This document shows positions 26,561 to 33,970 of a stretch of 64,000 nt of DNA, piece by piece (position 1 is the stretch's first letter; every line of letters begins with the position of its first letter). The notes beneath the pieces were generated by a model. That model had not been told where the DNA came from. It did no database searches and saw only the letters and a program-made list of their open reading frames with translations. Source of the stretch: an uncultured Sphingomonas sp. Lineage in GTDB: Bacteria; Pseudomonadota; Alphaproteobacteria; Sphingomonadales; Sphingomonadaceae. The DNA lies in assembly GCF_937871615.1 (NCBI RefSeq), contig NZ_CALMPA010000063.1, positions 1 to 64,000 on the forward strand. The letters run 5' to 3'. The position numbers were made by a program, and so were the translations under genes.

Positions 26561-26575
26561 CTGGATACTAACGGG

Positions 26576-26624
26576 CGGATGATATGTGCGCAAGGAGGCC
26601 GCCATGTTTGCGCAGCATCATCCG
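26576..26624 (+). promoter_or_regulatory. leader hairpin enclosing SD and ATG of a 20-codon ORF
   Basis: CGGATGAT (26576-26583) pairs with ATCATCCG (26617-26624), and TGCGCAA (26587-26593) pairs with TTGCGCA (26608-26614), with a small internal bulge. The 14-nt loop (26594-26607) holds most of an AAGGAGG Shine-Dalgarno and an ATG at 26604. The stem could expose or limit ribosome entry. Confidence 0.45.
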
Positions 26625-26666
26625 CGAACGGCAACCGATCGCTCGACACGAGGCGGACGACAATGA
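26604..26666 (+). CDS. 20-codon leader ORF coupled to the membrane protein gene
   Basis: ATG at 26604, preceded by AAGGAGG with 5-nt spacing, opens a 20-residue peptide (FAQHHPRTATDRSTRGGRQ after Met) whose TGA overlaps the next gene's ATG (ATGA, 26663-26666). It is hydrophilic, with two His and four Arg. The RBS is far better than that of the downstream gene, which suggests the leader controls its translation. Whether the peptide itself matters is unknown; a longer single protein starting here is excluded because the frames differ. Confidence 0.45.
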   Translation: MFAQHHPRTATDRSTRGGRQ

Positions 26667-27151
26667 AACCGCTCGGGCCAACGCCCCCTGAATCGACGCC
26701 ACGACACGGCCACGGCTCGCTCGTGTTCTGCATCCTCACGACGCTGCTGTTCGGTGCCGCGTGGCTCATCCTCTGCCGGTTGCCCGAAGCCGATGCCGGC
26801 GACAGATGGCTGCTGTTGGTCGGTGCGGTCGCGATCCCGCTGGCCGCGTTCGTGCTGATCGGCTGCGAATGGCTGGCGTTGCGGGGCGAGCGCCAGCCCG
26901 GAGACGAGGCGCGGCGCGGCGAAGCGCTGTCCGGCGATGATTTCGTGACGATCTGGCCGGCGGAAGCCGTCTGGCTGCATCGCCTGCCCATGTTGCCCGA
27001 AGGACAATTCCCTCCGTCGCGGCGCGCCCTCGCCGACCCGTCATCCCGATCGAGCCCCCGCCTCGGCCACCTCGAACGACTGCTGCGCGGTGCGGCATAT
27101 TGGCTGGCCGCGCACAACCATTTCGATCGCCACCGGCAAACACGCCACTGA
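26663..27151 (+). CDS. hypothetical two-helix membrane protein
   Basis: A 162-residue protein I do not recognise. The start is hydrophilic, then come two likely transmembrane helices (SLVFCILTTLLFGAAWLIL, about residues 19-37, and WLLLVGAVAIPLAAFVLIG, about 49-67), then a charged tail containing WLHRLPMLPEGQFPPS and a His/Arg-rich end (AAHNHFDRHRQTRH). The ATG is inside the stop of the leader ORF. It ends 20 bp before a peroxiredoxin gene on the same strand, so the two probably share a transcript, and both lie divergent from the LysR gene. Confidence 0.6.
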   Translation: MKPLGPTPPESTPRHGHGSLVFCILTTLLFGAAWLILCRLPEADAGDRWLLLVGAVAIPLAAFVLIGCEWLALRGERQPGDEARRGEALSGDDFVTIWPAEAVWLHRLPMLPEGQFPPSRRALADPSSRSSPRLGHLERLLRGAAYWLAAHNHFDRHRQTRH

Positions 27152-27171
27152 TCGCTACAAAAGGACATGTG

Positions 27172-27798
27172 ATGACCATCCAACTCGGGCAGATCGCCCC
27201 TGATTTCGAACAGAACAGCACGCACGGGCCGATCCACTTCCATGACTGGCTTGGCTCAAGCTGGGGCGTGTTCTTCAGCCATCCCAAGAATTTCACGCCG
27301 GTTTGCACCACCGAACTGGGCGAGGTCGCGCGGCTGCGCCCGGAGTGGGACAAGCGCGGCGTGAAGCCGATCGGGCTGTCGGTCGATCCGGTCGAGGCGC
27401 ATCACCGCTGGGAACAGGATATCGTGGAGACGCAATCCGTCAGCCTCGATTTCCCGATGATCGCCGATCCCGATGCGCGGGTCGCCACCTTGTACGACAT
27501 GATCCATCCGGCGAGCGACCCCACCGTCACCGTCCGCTCGGTTTTCGTTATTGATCCGGCGAAGAAGGTGCGGCTGATCCTCACCTACCCGCCAAGCACC
27601 GGGCGGAACTTCGCCGAAATTCTCCGCGCGATCGACAGTCTGCAACTCACCGACGCGCAAAGCATTGCCACCCCGGTGAACTGGGAACCGGGCGATGCGG
27701 TCGTCATTTCGCCCAAATTGTCCGATGAGGAAGCGCAGCGCAAATTCCCCCAGGGTTTCCGCACGCTGAAGCCCTATCTGCGGATGGTGCAGCTGTAA
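27172..27798 (+). CDS. 1-Cys peroxiredoxin (Prx6/AhpC-TSA family)
   Basis: A 208-residue thiol peroxidase reducing hydrogen peroxide and alkyl hydroperoxides. The active-site motif is FFSHPKNFTPVCTTE with peroxidatic C45; this is the only cysteine in the protein, so it is a 1-Cys enzyme that needs an external thiol. IGLSVDPVEAHHRWEQD and the extended C-terminal domain (PVNWEPGDAVVISPKLSDEEA) are Prx6-type. The ATG follows AAGGA by 7 nt. It is located beside the LysR gene and upstream of hmp, in a peroxide/NO stress cluster. Confidence 0.93.
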   Translation: MTIQLGQIAPDFEQNSTHGPIHFHDWLGSSWGVFFSHPKNFTPVCTTELGEVARLRPEWDKRGVKPIGLSVDPVEAHHRWEQDIVETQSVSLDFPMIADPDARVATLYDMIHPASDPTVTVRSVFVIDPAKKVRLILTYPPSTGRNFAEILRAIDSLQLTDAQSIATPVNWEPGDAVVISPKLSDEEAQRKFPQGFRTLKPYLRMVQL

Positions 27799-27825
27799 CC
27801 ACACCGCGCCGTTTTCCCCAGTGCA

Positions 27826-27850
27826 GCGCGCGGCTGATCGCGCCGCGCGC
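27826..27850 (+). terminator. hairpin after the peroxiredoxin gene
   Basis: GCGCGCGGC (27826-27834) and GCCGCGCGC (27842-27850) form a perfect 9-bp stem with a 7-nt loop, 27 bp past the stop; ACCTTTG follows. The rest of the 350-bp gap 27799-28148 holds this hairpin and the two hmp operators described next, and no gene. Confidence 0.4.
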
Positions 27851-27929
27851 ACCTTTGCGCCACGCCGCAGAGGCGGCGGCGCGACCATGACGGTTGCCCC
27901 CAAAAAGTCCGATCGTCGGCACGAAAAAT

Positions 27930-27952
27930 AAGATGCTCCACTATTGCATGTT
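27930..27952. promoter_or_regulatory. NsrR-like operator 1 upstream of hmp
   Basis: A 23-bp site with AAGATGC and GCATGTT arms separated by 9 bp, matching the AAGATGC-N9-GCATCTT layout of the NO-sensing repressor NsrR with one arm mismatch. It lies about 200 bp before the hmp ATG. No nsrR gene is in the window, so the regulator must be elsewhere. Confidence 0.6.
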
Positions 27953-27966
27953 ATACGCGGCCCAAA

Positions 27967-27989
27967 TAGATGCATCGCCAATGCACAAT
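27967..27989. promoter_or_regulatory. NsrR-like operator 2 upstream of hmp
   Basis: A second 23-bp site containing AGATGCAT and AATGCA half-sites, in the same register as operator 1; centres are 37 bp apart. By my count it matches about 15 of 22 consensus positions, weaker than the first. The pair would cover a promoter located here. Confidence 0.45.
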
Positions 27990-28148
27990 TTAGGCGCGAA
28001 TCGTGAACGCTAATCCCAGGCCCAACGATCGGAAATTCGCGCGAGCGTCATCGCGTGGATGGCGCCGCGAAGCGCAGACCCATTTTCATGGTCACTGGCG
28101 ATCGCGCTGATCGCCCTTCCCCCAAAGCCACCATCACAGGAGAATTCG

Positions 28149-29360
28149 ATGTCGCAGCCGCTAAGCGAGCATACGATCGCGCTCGTCAAAGCCACAGTGC
28201 CGGCGCTGGAAGCGCATGGCATGGATATCGTGCACGAAATGTATTCGCGGATGTTCCAGAATCCCGACATTCGCGATCTGTTCAACCAGTCACACCACGC
28301 GCACGGCTCCTCCCAGCCGCGCGCGCTGACCGACGCGATCCTCGCTTATGCCAGCAACATCGACAATCTCGCCGCACTCGCCCCAGCGGTCGAGCGCATC
28401 ACGCAAAAGCATGTCGGGTTGCAGATCCTGCCCGAACATTACCCGCACGTCGCCGAGGCGCTGCTCGGCGCGATCAAGGCGGTGCTGGGCGATGCGGCGA
28501 CCGACGAGATTATCGCTGCCTGGGGTGAGGCTTATTGGTTCCTCGCCAATATCCTCATCGCACGCGAGGAACGCATCTATACAGAACAGAAGGAAATGAC
28601 CGGCGGCTGGAACGGCTGGCGCGATTTCCGGGTTGAAGATGTCATCCGCGAAAGCAGCGTCATCAAATCGTTCGTCCTGCGTCCGCTCGATGGCGGGCCT
28701 GTGATGCAGCACAAGCCGGGCCAGTATCTTACCTTCTGGTTCGAGATACCGGGGCATCCGCCGATCAAGCGCAACTATTCGATCTCCGCCGCGCCCAACG
28801 GCGAAACCTATCGCATCTCGGTCAAGCGTGAGCCGCAGGGTCTTGCTTCCGGGTGGCTCCACGACGAGGCCGCGCCCGGAACCATCCTGAAGGTCGCCGC
28901 GCCAGCCGGGGAGTTCTTCCTCGACAACCATGACCAGCGCCCGGTGATCCTGCTTTCGGGCGGGGTGGGGCTGACGCCGATGATCGCGATGCTCGAAGCG
29001 CTGGTAGAGGGGAACGCCGAGGCTCCCGTTCATTACATCCACGGCACCCACGATCGCGAAACCCATGCGATGCGCGATCACGTCCGCGCACTGGCCGCGC
29101 GGAACAGCGCGGTGCGCGTGACCGATTTCCATCAGACGCCACGCCCCGACGAAGCGCAGGGCCGTGATTATGATCTGGCGGGCATCATCACCAACGAATG
29201 GCTCGTCGCCAACACGCCGGTCGCCGAAGCGGACTATTATATCTGCGGACCGCGCCTCTTTCTGCGTCATGCGGTGTCCACGCTGTCGCTCGCGGGCGTT
29301 CCGGCAAATCGCATCCACTATGAATTTTTCGGCCCCGCCGAGGAATTGCTCGCGGCCTGA
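28149..29360 (+). CDS. hmp: flavohemoglobin, nitric oxide dioxygenase
   Basis: A 403-residue cytoplasmic enzyme converting NO plus O2 to nitrate with NAD(P)H. The globin domain (1-140) has Tyr B10 at Y32 (HEMYSRMF) and the proximal heme ligand H88 (RITQKHVGLQ). The FAD domain has IKRNYSISAAPN; the NAD domain has VILLSGGVGLTPMIAML and YYICGPRLFL. The C-terminus HYEFFGPAEEL is diagnostic. The ATG at 28149 follows AGGAGA by 5 nt; an earlier in-frame start at 28059 lacks globin homology. Two NsrR-like sites upstream point to NO-induced derepression. Confidence 0.96.
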   Translation: MSQPLSEHTIALVKATVPALEAHGMDIVHEMYSRMFQNPDIRDLFNQSHHAHGSSQPRALTDAILAYASNIDNLAALAPAVERITQKHVGLQILPEHYPHVAEALLGAIKAVLGDAATDEIIAAWGEAYWFLANILIAREERIYTEQKEMTGGWNGWRDFRVEDVIRESSVIKSFVLRPLDGGPVMQHKPGQYLTFWFEIPGHPPIKRNYSISAAPNGETYRISVKREPQGLASGWLHDEAAPGTILKVAAPAGEFFLDNHDQRPVILLSGGVGLTPMIAMLEALVEGNAEAPVHYIHGTHDRETHAMRDHVRALAARNSAVRVTDFHQTPRPDEAQGRDYDLAGIITNEWLVANTPVAEADYYICGPRLFLRHAVSTLSLAGVPANRIHYEFFGPAEELLAA

Positions 29361-29375
29361 TTAGGCCGGGGAAAA

Positions 29376-29427
29376 CGGCATCGCCATCGCGCGCGGATTG
29401 TCCGCTTCCGCGCCGATGGCGATGCCG
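29376..29427 (-). terminator. long hairpin terminator at convergent hmp/amidohydrolase ends
   Basis: A 14-bp perfect outer stem (29376-29389 with 29414-29427), one bulged C, then a 7-bp inner stem (29391-29397 with 29407-29413) and a 9-nt loop. On the minus strand it is followed by TTTTCCCC, giving a Rho-independent terminator for the amidohydrolase gene; on the plus strand it may also stop hmp transcripts. Confidence 0.65.
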
Positions 29428-29440
29428 CCCCGCGCGAACC

Positions 29441-30715
29441 TTAAGATGCCGGCACTATCACGCCGCCCTTCATCACCATCTCCACATGGCGCACCGCGCC
29501 GATATCGGCGGTTGGATCGCCACGCACCGCGACAAGATCGGCAAGCATCCCCGGCTTGAGCGCGCCCAATCGCGTATCGAGCCCGAACCAGCGCGCGTTG
29601 CCCCATGTGGCGGCGGTCAGAACCTGCGCCGGCGTCATGCCGTTGGCGACCATCAATTCCATCTCGCGCGCATTCTCGCCGTGCGCGTAAACGCCGACAT
29701 CGCCCCCCATGCACATGCGAACACCCGCCTTCAGCGCGAGCCGGAACGCCTCGCGGCTTGTCCGCACGCTCTCTGGCGCGGGCTCGGCACCGTTCCAGCC
29801 ACGATAGCGCGCAACCGCATCCGGGGCAGCCAGCGTCGGACAATAAGCGATGCCCTTCGCCGCCATCGCCGCGAAGATTTCCGCCGTCCCGCCATAACCA
29901 TGCTCGATCGTATCGACGCCTGCCGCGATCGCGCGACGCATCCCCTCCGCCGTCGCCGCATGAACCGCCACGGGCCGCCCGGCGTCATGCGCCGCCGCTA
30001 CCGCCGCCTTGACCTCATCCGCGCTCAACGTCGGGCGGCTGTCTTCGCCGGGGCGCCAGCGATAATCGGCATAGAGCTTGATCCAGTCCGCCCCGCCCGC
30101 GATCTGCCGCCGCACCTCAGCGACGACCTGATCGACGCCCGATGCTTCCTCCGCGCCCTGTGGAATGGCGACACCCGGCTCGAATCCCTTGGGGCCATAA
30201 GCGCCCAGCGCGACGATCGCGCGCGTCGCCACATATAGCCGCGGCCCCGGTACGATGCCCTGCTCGATCGCTTGCTTTAGCCCCACATCGGCATAGCCCG
30301 CGCCTTCGGTGCCGAGATCGCGCTCGCTGGTGAAGCCCGCCCGCAACGTCGCGCGCGCCTGCGCCACCGCGCGCGCGGTGCGCAGCGCCAGCGGCTCGTG
30401 CAGCACCTGATCGTCCCAACTCGTCTGGTTATAGGGGTGGAGAAACAGATGGCCGTGGCCTTCGATCATCCCCGGCATCAGCGTATCGCCCGGCAAGGCC
30501 ATCACCGTCGCGCCCGACGGCGCGGCGAGTTCCGGCCCGACCGCCGCGATCTTCTCGCCCTCGACCAGCACCTGCCAGCCGACGTGGCGTTTCGCGCTGA
30601 CCGGATCGAACACCGCATCGGGCTTGAGCAGGATGATCCCGCCCGGCGCCGGCTCCGCTGCCGACGCGCCTGCCGAGCCCAATAGCGCCGCCATCATCAA
30701 TACGATCCAGCGCAT
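29441..30715 (-). CDS. exported metal-dependent amidohydrolase
   Basis: A 424-residue secreted hydrolase of the amidohydrolase (imidazolonepropionase/prolidase-like) superfamily. The signal peptide is residues 1-20 (IVLMMAALLGSAGASAA). Metal ligands are H87 and H89 in EGHGH, a carbamylatable Lys in WIKLYADYR, His in RPVAVHAAT, His in IEHGYGG, and Asp in MGGDVG. Related enzymes cleave Xaa-Arg/Lys or Xaa-Pro dipeptides, but the substrate cannot be read from sequence. It is divergent from the acylase gene (35 bp), suggesting a shared periplasmic amide/peptide-hydrolysis theme. Confidence 0.88.
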   Translation of the reverse strand: MRWIVLMMAALLGSAGASAAEPAPGGIILLKPDAVFDPVSAKRHVGWQVLVEGEKIAAVGPELAAPSGATVMALPGDTLMPGMIEGHGHLFLHPYNQTSWDDQVLHEPLALRTARAVAQARATLRAGFTSERDLGTEGAGYADVGLKQAIEQGIVPGPRLYVATRAIVALGAYGPKGFEPGVAIPQGAEEASGVDQVVAEVRRQIAGGADWIKLYADYRWRPGEDSRPTLSADEVKAAVAAAHDAGRPVAVHAATAEGMRRAIAAGVDTIEHGYGGTAEIFAAMAAKGIAYCPTLAAPDAVARYRGWNGAEPAPESVRTSREAFRLALKAGVRMCMGGDVGVYAHGENAREMELMVANGMTPAQVLTAATWGNARWFGLDTRLGALKPGMLADLVAVRGDPTADIGAVRHVEMVMKGGVIVPAS

Positions 30716-30750
30716 AGTCTTGCCCCCGTTATTTCGTTACGTTCGCGCGC

Positions 30751-32952
30751 ATGGATATAAGCCTTCGCCCGTCGCTCCTAGCCCCGCTGCTGCTGACCAC
30801 CGCCATCCTCACTGGCGCCCCCGCCCCGCTCGATGCCGGGATGGCGCGCTGGCAGGCGCAGGCCGCGCGCGTAACCATCACGCGTGACGACTGGGGCATT
30901 CCGCATATCCACGGCAAGAGCGATGCCGATGCGGTGTTCGGCATGATGTATGCGCAGGCCGAGGACGATTTCTCGCGGGTCGAGGCGAATTATCTCACCG
31001 CGCTCGGCCGCAGCGCGGAGGCCGATGGCGAGGACGCGCTCTGGGCCGATCTGCGGCAGCGGCTGTGGGTCGATCCGGCGGAACTGAAGCGCCAATATGC
31101 CGCCAGCCCGGCATGGTTGCGCGCGCTGATGGACGCCTGGGCGGACGGCCTCAATTTCTATCTCGCGACGCACCCAGAGGTGAAGCCAAAGGTGCTGACG
31201 CGGTTCGAGCCGTGGATGGCGCTGAGCTTCACTGAGGGCAGCATCGGCGGCGATATCGAGCGTATCTCGCTGAGCGAACTCAAGACCTTCTACGGTAACC
31301 CCACCCCGCCGACGCCGGAGGAAACCGGCAGCGTGCCGCGCGAGCCTTCGGGATCGAACGGCATCGCGATCGCGCCGAAGATCACCACAGGCGGCCACGC
31401 GCTGCTGCTCATCAATCCGCACACCAGCTTCTATTTCCGCTCCGAAGCGCAGGTATCGAGCGATGCGGGCCTCAACGCTTATGGCGCCAGCACCTGGGGC
31501 CAGTTCTTCGTCTATCAAGGGTTCAACGCGCGCGCGGGATGGATGCACACTTCCTCCACCGTCGATAATGTCGACGAGTTCGCGGAAAGCGTGCGCAAGG
31601 ACGGTGGCGCATATTCCTACGCTTATGGCGCGGGCCGCCCGCGACGCCCGGTGACGACCGCGCGGGTTACGCTGCGCTACCGCCGCGCCGATGGCTCGAT
31701 GGGCGAGCGCGCCTTCACCATCTATCGCACGCATCACGGCCCGATCGTCGCCGCGCGGGGCGGGCGGTGGATCGCCACCGCGCTGATGTGGAAGCCGGTG
31801 CCCGCGCTTGAACAAAGCTATCTGCGGACCAAGGCGACCGATCTGGCCTCCTTCATGCGCATCGCGGAGCGCAAGGCCAATTCATCGAACGACACCTTGT
31901 TCGCGGACAGCAGGGGCGAGATCGCGTTCCTGATGCCGCAGTTCATGCCGCTGCGCGACAATCGTTTCGATTACACGCGCCCGGTCGACGGCAGCGATCC
32001 GGCGACCGATTGGAAGGGGCTGCACGCGCTGCCGAGCCTGCCCAACGTGCTCAACCCCGCGATCGGCTGGGTGAAGAATACCAACGACTGGCCGTGGAGC
32101 GCCGCCGGTGTCGATAGCCCGAAAGCCGCCGATTATCCGCGTTATATGGATCAAACCGGCGCCAATGCGCGCACGGTTCACGCCGATCTGCTGTTGACCG
32201 GCAAGAGCGGCTGGAGCGTGCAGAAGCTGCGCGACGCAGCCTTCGACAGTTATCTCCCCGCCTTCGCCGCGCTGGTCCCTCAGCTCGTCGGCGCGTGGGA
32301 TGCGCTTCCTGCCACCGATCCGCGCCGCGCGAGCCTTGCCGCGCCGATCGCGCTGCTGCGCGGCTGGGATTATCGCTGGGGCTATGATTCAACCGCGACC
32401 AGCCTCGCGGTGTTCTGGGGCGATCACCTGTGGCGCGAGGTTGGCGGCTTCGCGAAAGAGGAGCGGATCAACGTGCCCGATTATATCGCGGCGAAAGTCT
32501 CCCCCGACGCTCGGCTCGACGCGCTGACGGCAGCGGTAGCGCGGCTGACGCAGGATTTCGGCGGCTGGCGGATCAGATGGGGCGAGATCAATCGTTTCCA
32601 GCGGCTCGACGACGCGATCGCCCCGCATTTTGATGACAAGGCCGCCTCGCGGCCTGTTCCCTTCACCTCCGCGCAATGGGGAAGCCTCGCCTCGTTTGGC
32701 GCGAAAACATGGCCGGGAACGAAGCGTTATTACGGCACCAGCGGCAACAGCTTCGTCGCGATCATTGAGTTCGGTCCGCGCGTGAAAGCTGTCGCGGTGA
32801 TGGCCGGCGGCCAGAGCGGCAATACGCGGTCGCCGCATTTCGCGGACCAGATTCAGCGTTACGCTGACGGGCAGCTACGCCCGGTCTATTTCCACCCCGA
32901 CGAGTTGAAGGGGCATATCGAGCAACAATACCGCCCCGGCGGGCGGCGCTGA
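30751..32952 (+). CDS. penicillin acylase family (Ntn-hydrolase) protein
   Basis: A 733-residue secreted Ntn-hydrolase. A signal peptide covers about residues 1-29. Alpha-chain features are VTITRDDWGIPHIHGKSDADAVFGMMYAQAEDD; the self-cleavage site is between G201 and S202 in EPSGSNGIAI, with S202 becoming the N-terminal nucleophile of the beta chain. INPHTSFYFRSEAQVSS and GFNARAGWMHTSSTVDN belong to the active site. This branch includes acyl-homoserine-lactone acylases and cyclic-imide or beta-lactam acylases; which one is unclear. The start ATG is 35 bp from the divergent amidohydrolase. Confidence 0.87.
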   Translation: MDISLRPSLLAPLLLTTAILTGAPAPLDAGMARWQAQAARVTITRDDWGIPHIHGKSDADAVFGMMYAQAEDDFSRVEANYLTALGRSAEADGEDALWADLRQRLWVDPAELKRQYAASPAWLRALMDAWADGLNFYLATHPEVKPKVLTRFEPWMALSFTEGSIGGDIERISLSELKTFYGNPTPPTPEETGSVPREPSGSNGIAIAPKITTGGHALLLINPHTSFYFRSEAQVSSDAGLNAYGASTWGQFFVYQGFNARAGWMHTSSTVDNVDEFAESVRKDGGAYSYAYGAGRPRRPVTTARVTLRYRRADGSMGERAFTIYRTHHGPIVAARGGRWIATALMWKPVPALEQSYLRTKATDLASFMRIAERKANSSNDTLFADSRGEIAFLMPQFMPLRDNRFDYTRPVDGSDPATDWKGLHALPSLPNVLNPAIGWVKNTNDWPWSAAGVDSPKAADYPRYMDQTGANARTVHADLLLTGKSGWSVQKLRDAAFDSYLPAFAALVPQLVGAWDALPATDPRRASLAAPIALLRGWDYRWGYDSTATSLAVFWGDHLWREVGGFAKEERINVPDYIAAKVSPDARLDALTAAVARLTQDFGGWRIRWGEINRFQRLDDAIAPHFDDKAASRPVPFTSAQWGSLASFGAKTWPGTKRYYGTSGNSFVAIIEFGPRVKAVAVMAGGQSGNTRSPHFADQIQRYADGQLRPVYFHPDELKGHIEQQYRPGGRR

Positions 32953-32954
32953 TC

Positions 32955-33965
32955 TCAGCCGGCCGCGTCGAGAATCTCCGCCAGCGACGCCGATCGCACC
33001 CCGCGCCGCGCCAGTTCGGCGAGCACGACATCCCACCAGTGCCAGAAGCGCGCGAGGTCGCTCACATCGCGAACATAAGGCGTATTACCAGGGGCCAGCG
33101 ATGGCGAGTGAAAGGCGAAGTTGAGCAGGCTCACCCCCTCCCCCAGCGCGATCGCGATCGCCTCCAGCGCCTCCTCCACCGGCACGCCTTCCGGGGTCAG
33201 CGGCACGCGCGACAGCAGCCGCGTGCGCGCGAACACGCCGCGCGCGCGCGGGATCGCGCCAAGCCGCGCGTACAACCCGGCGGGGGCACCGCGAAACACG
33301 CCGGTGAATACGGTTGATAATGGTAGTTCGATCAGCCCCGCCTCGCGCCACGCCCCCGCCGCGGCGGCGGTGAAATCCGGGCCACCTTCCGCGCGATAGT
33401 CGAAACCGGGGCGCACCGAGCTATCGAGCCGATAACCATGCCGGGCGAGCAGCGCGAACATCTCCGGCGCAATGCCGTAGCGCCCCGCACGAAAAGCGAT
33501 CGGGCGAACACCGAACGCGGCGGCGATTGCCTCGTTCAGGCGCACCAGCTTTGCCTCGATCAGCTCGGTCGGGAGATTCCCCGCGAACGACGCCGCGCGC
33601 GACAGCGGCTCATCGAACGGCGGATTGACCCAGGGATGAAGCTGCGCGCCGATCGCCACCCGCGCATCGCGCGCACGGAGGTCGTGGAAGATGTCGCGGG
33701 CACCGGAATCGCGGGCCACCGGATAATCGACGAAAAAGGTCAGCGCGGCGCCCAGCGCGGAAAGCCGGCGGTGCGCCTCGGGCAAAGCCTTGAGCGCGGT
33801 GACGCCATGCCCCTCGCGCGAGAAAGGGGCGGACCAGTCGAACTCCTCCTCGGTATCTACGAAGATCGTATAGCGCGCGCCGAAATCCGCCGGCCAGCGA
33901 ACGATCGCGGAGCGATCCACGCGCGGCACGCGCCAGCGACGCGAAACGATCGCGGGCGCCGCCAA
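32955..33965 (-). CDS. polysaccharide deacetylase family protein
   Basis: A 336-residue NodB-fold protein. IFVDTEEEFDW (near residue 34) supplies the metal-binding/catalytic Asp region, and GAQLHPWVNPPFDEPLSRAASFAGNL the second motif; FRAGRYGIAPEM and LDSSVRPGFDYRAEGGPDF match the WalW-like subgroup acting on surface polysaccharides. There is no signal peptide. The start is unclear: TTG at 33965 (used, 5 bp after the kinase stop) or a downstream GTG. It is co-oriented with and probably translated together with the histidine kinase gene just upstream. Confidence 0.8.
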   Translation of the reverse strand: MAAPAIVSRRWRVPRVDRSAIVRWPADFGARYTIFVDTEEEFDWSAPFSREGHGVTALKALPEAHRRLSALGAALTFFVDYPVARDSGARDIFHDLRARDARVAIGAQLHPWVNPPFDEPLSRAASFAGNLPTELIEAKLVRLNEAIAAAFGVRPIAFRAGRYGIAPEMFALLARHGYRLDSSVRPGFDYRAEGGPDFTAAAAGAWREAGLIELPLSTVFTGVFRGAPAGLYARLGAIPRARGVFARTRLLSRVPLTPEGVPVEEALEAIAIALGEGVSLLNFAFHSPSLAPGNTPYVRDVSDLARFWHWWDVVLAELARRGVRSASLAEILDAAG

Positions 33966-33970
33966 CTTCG

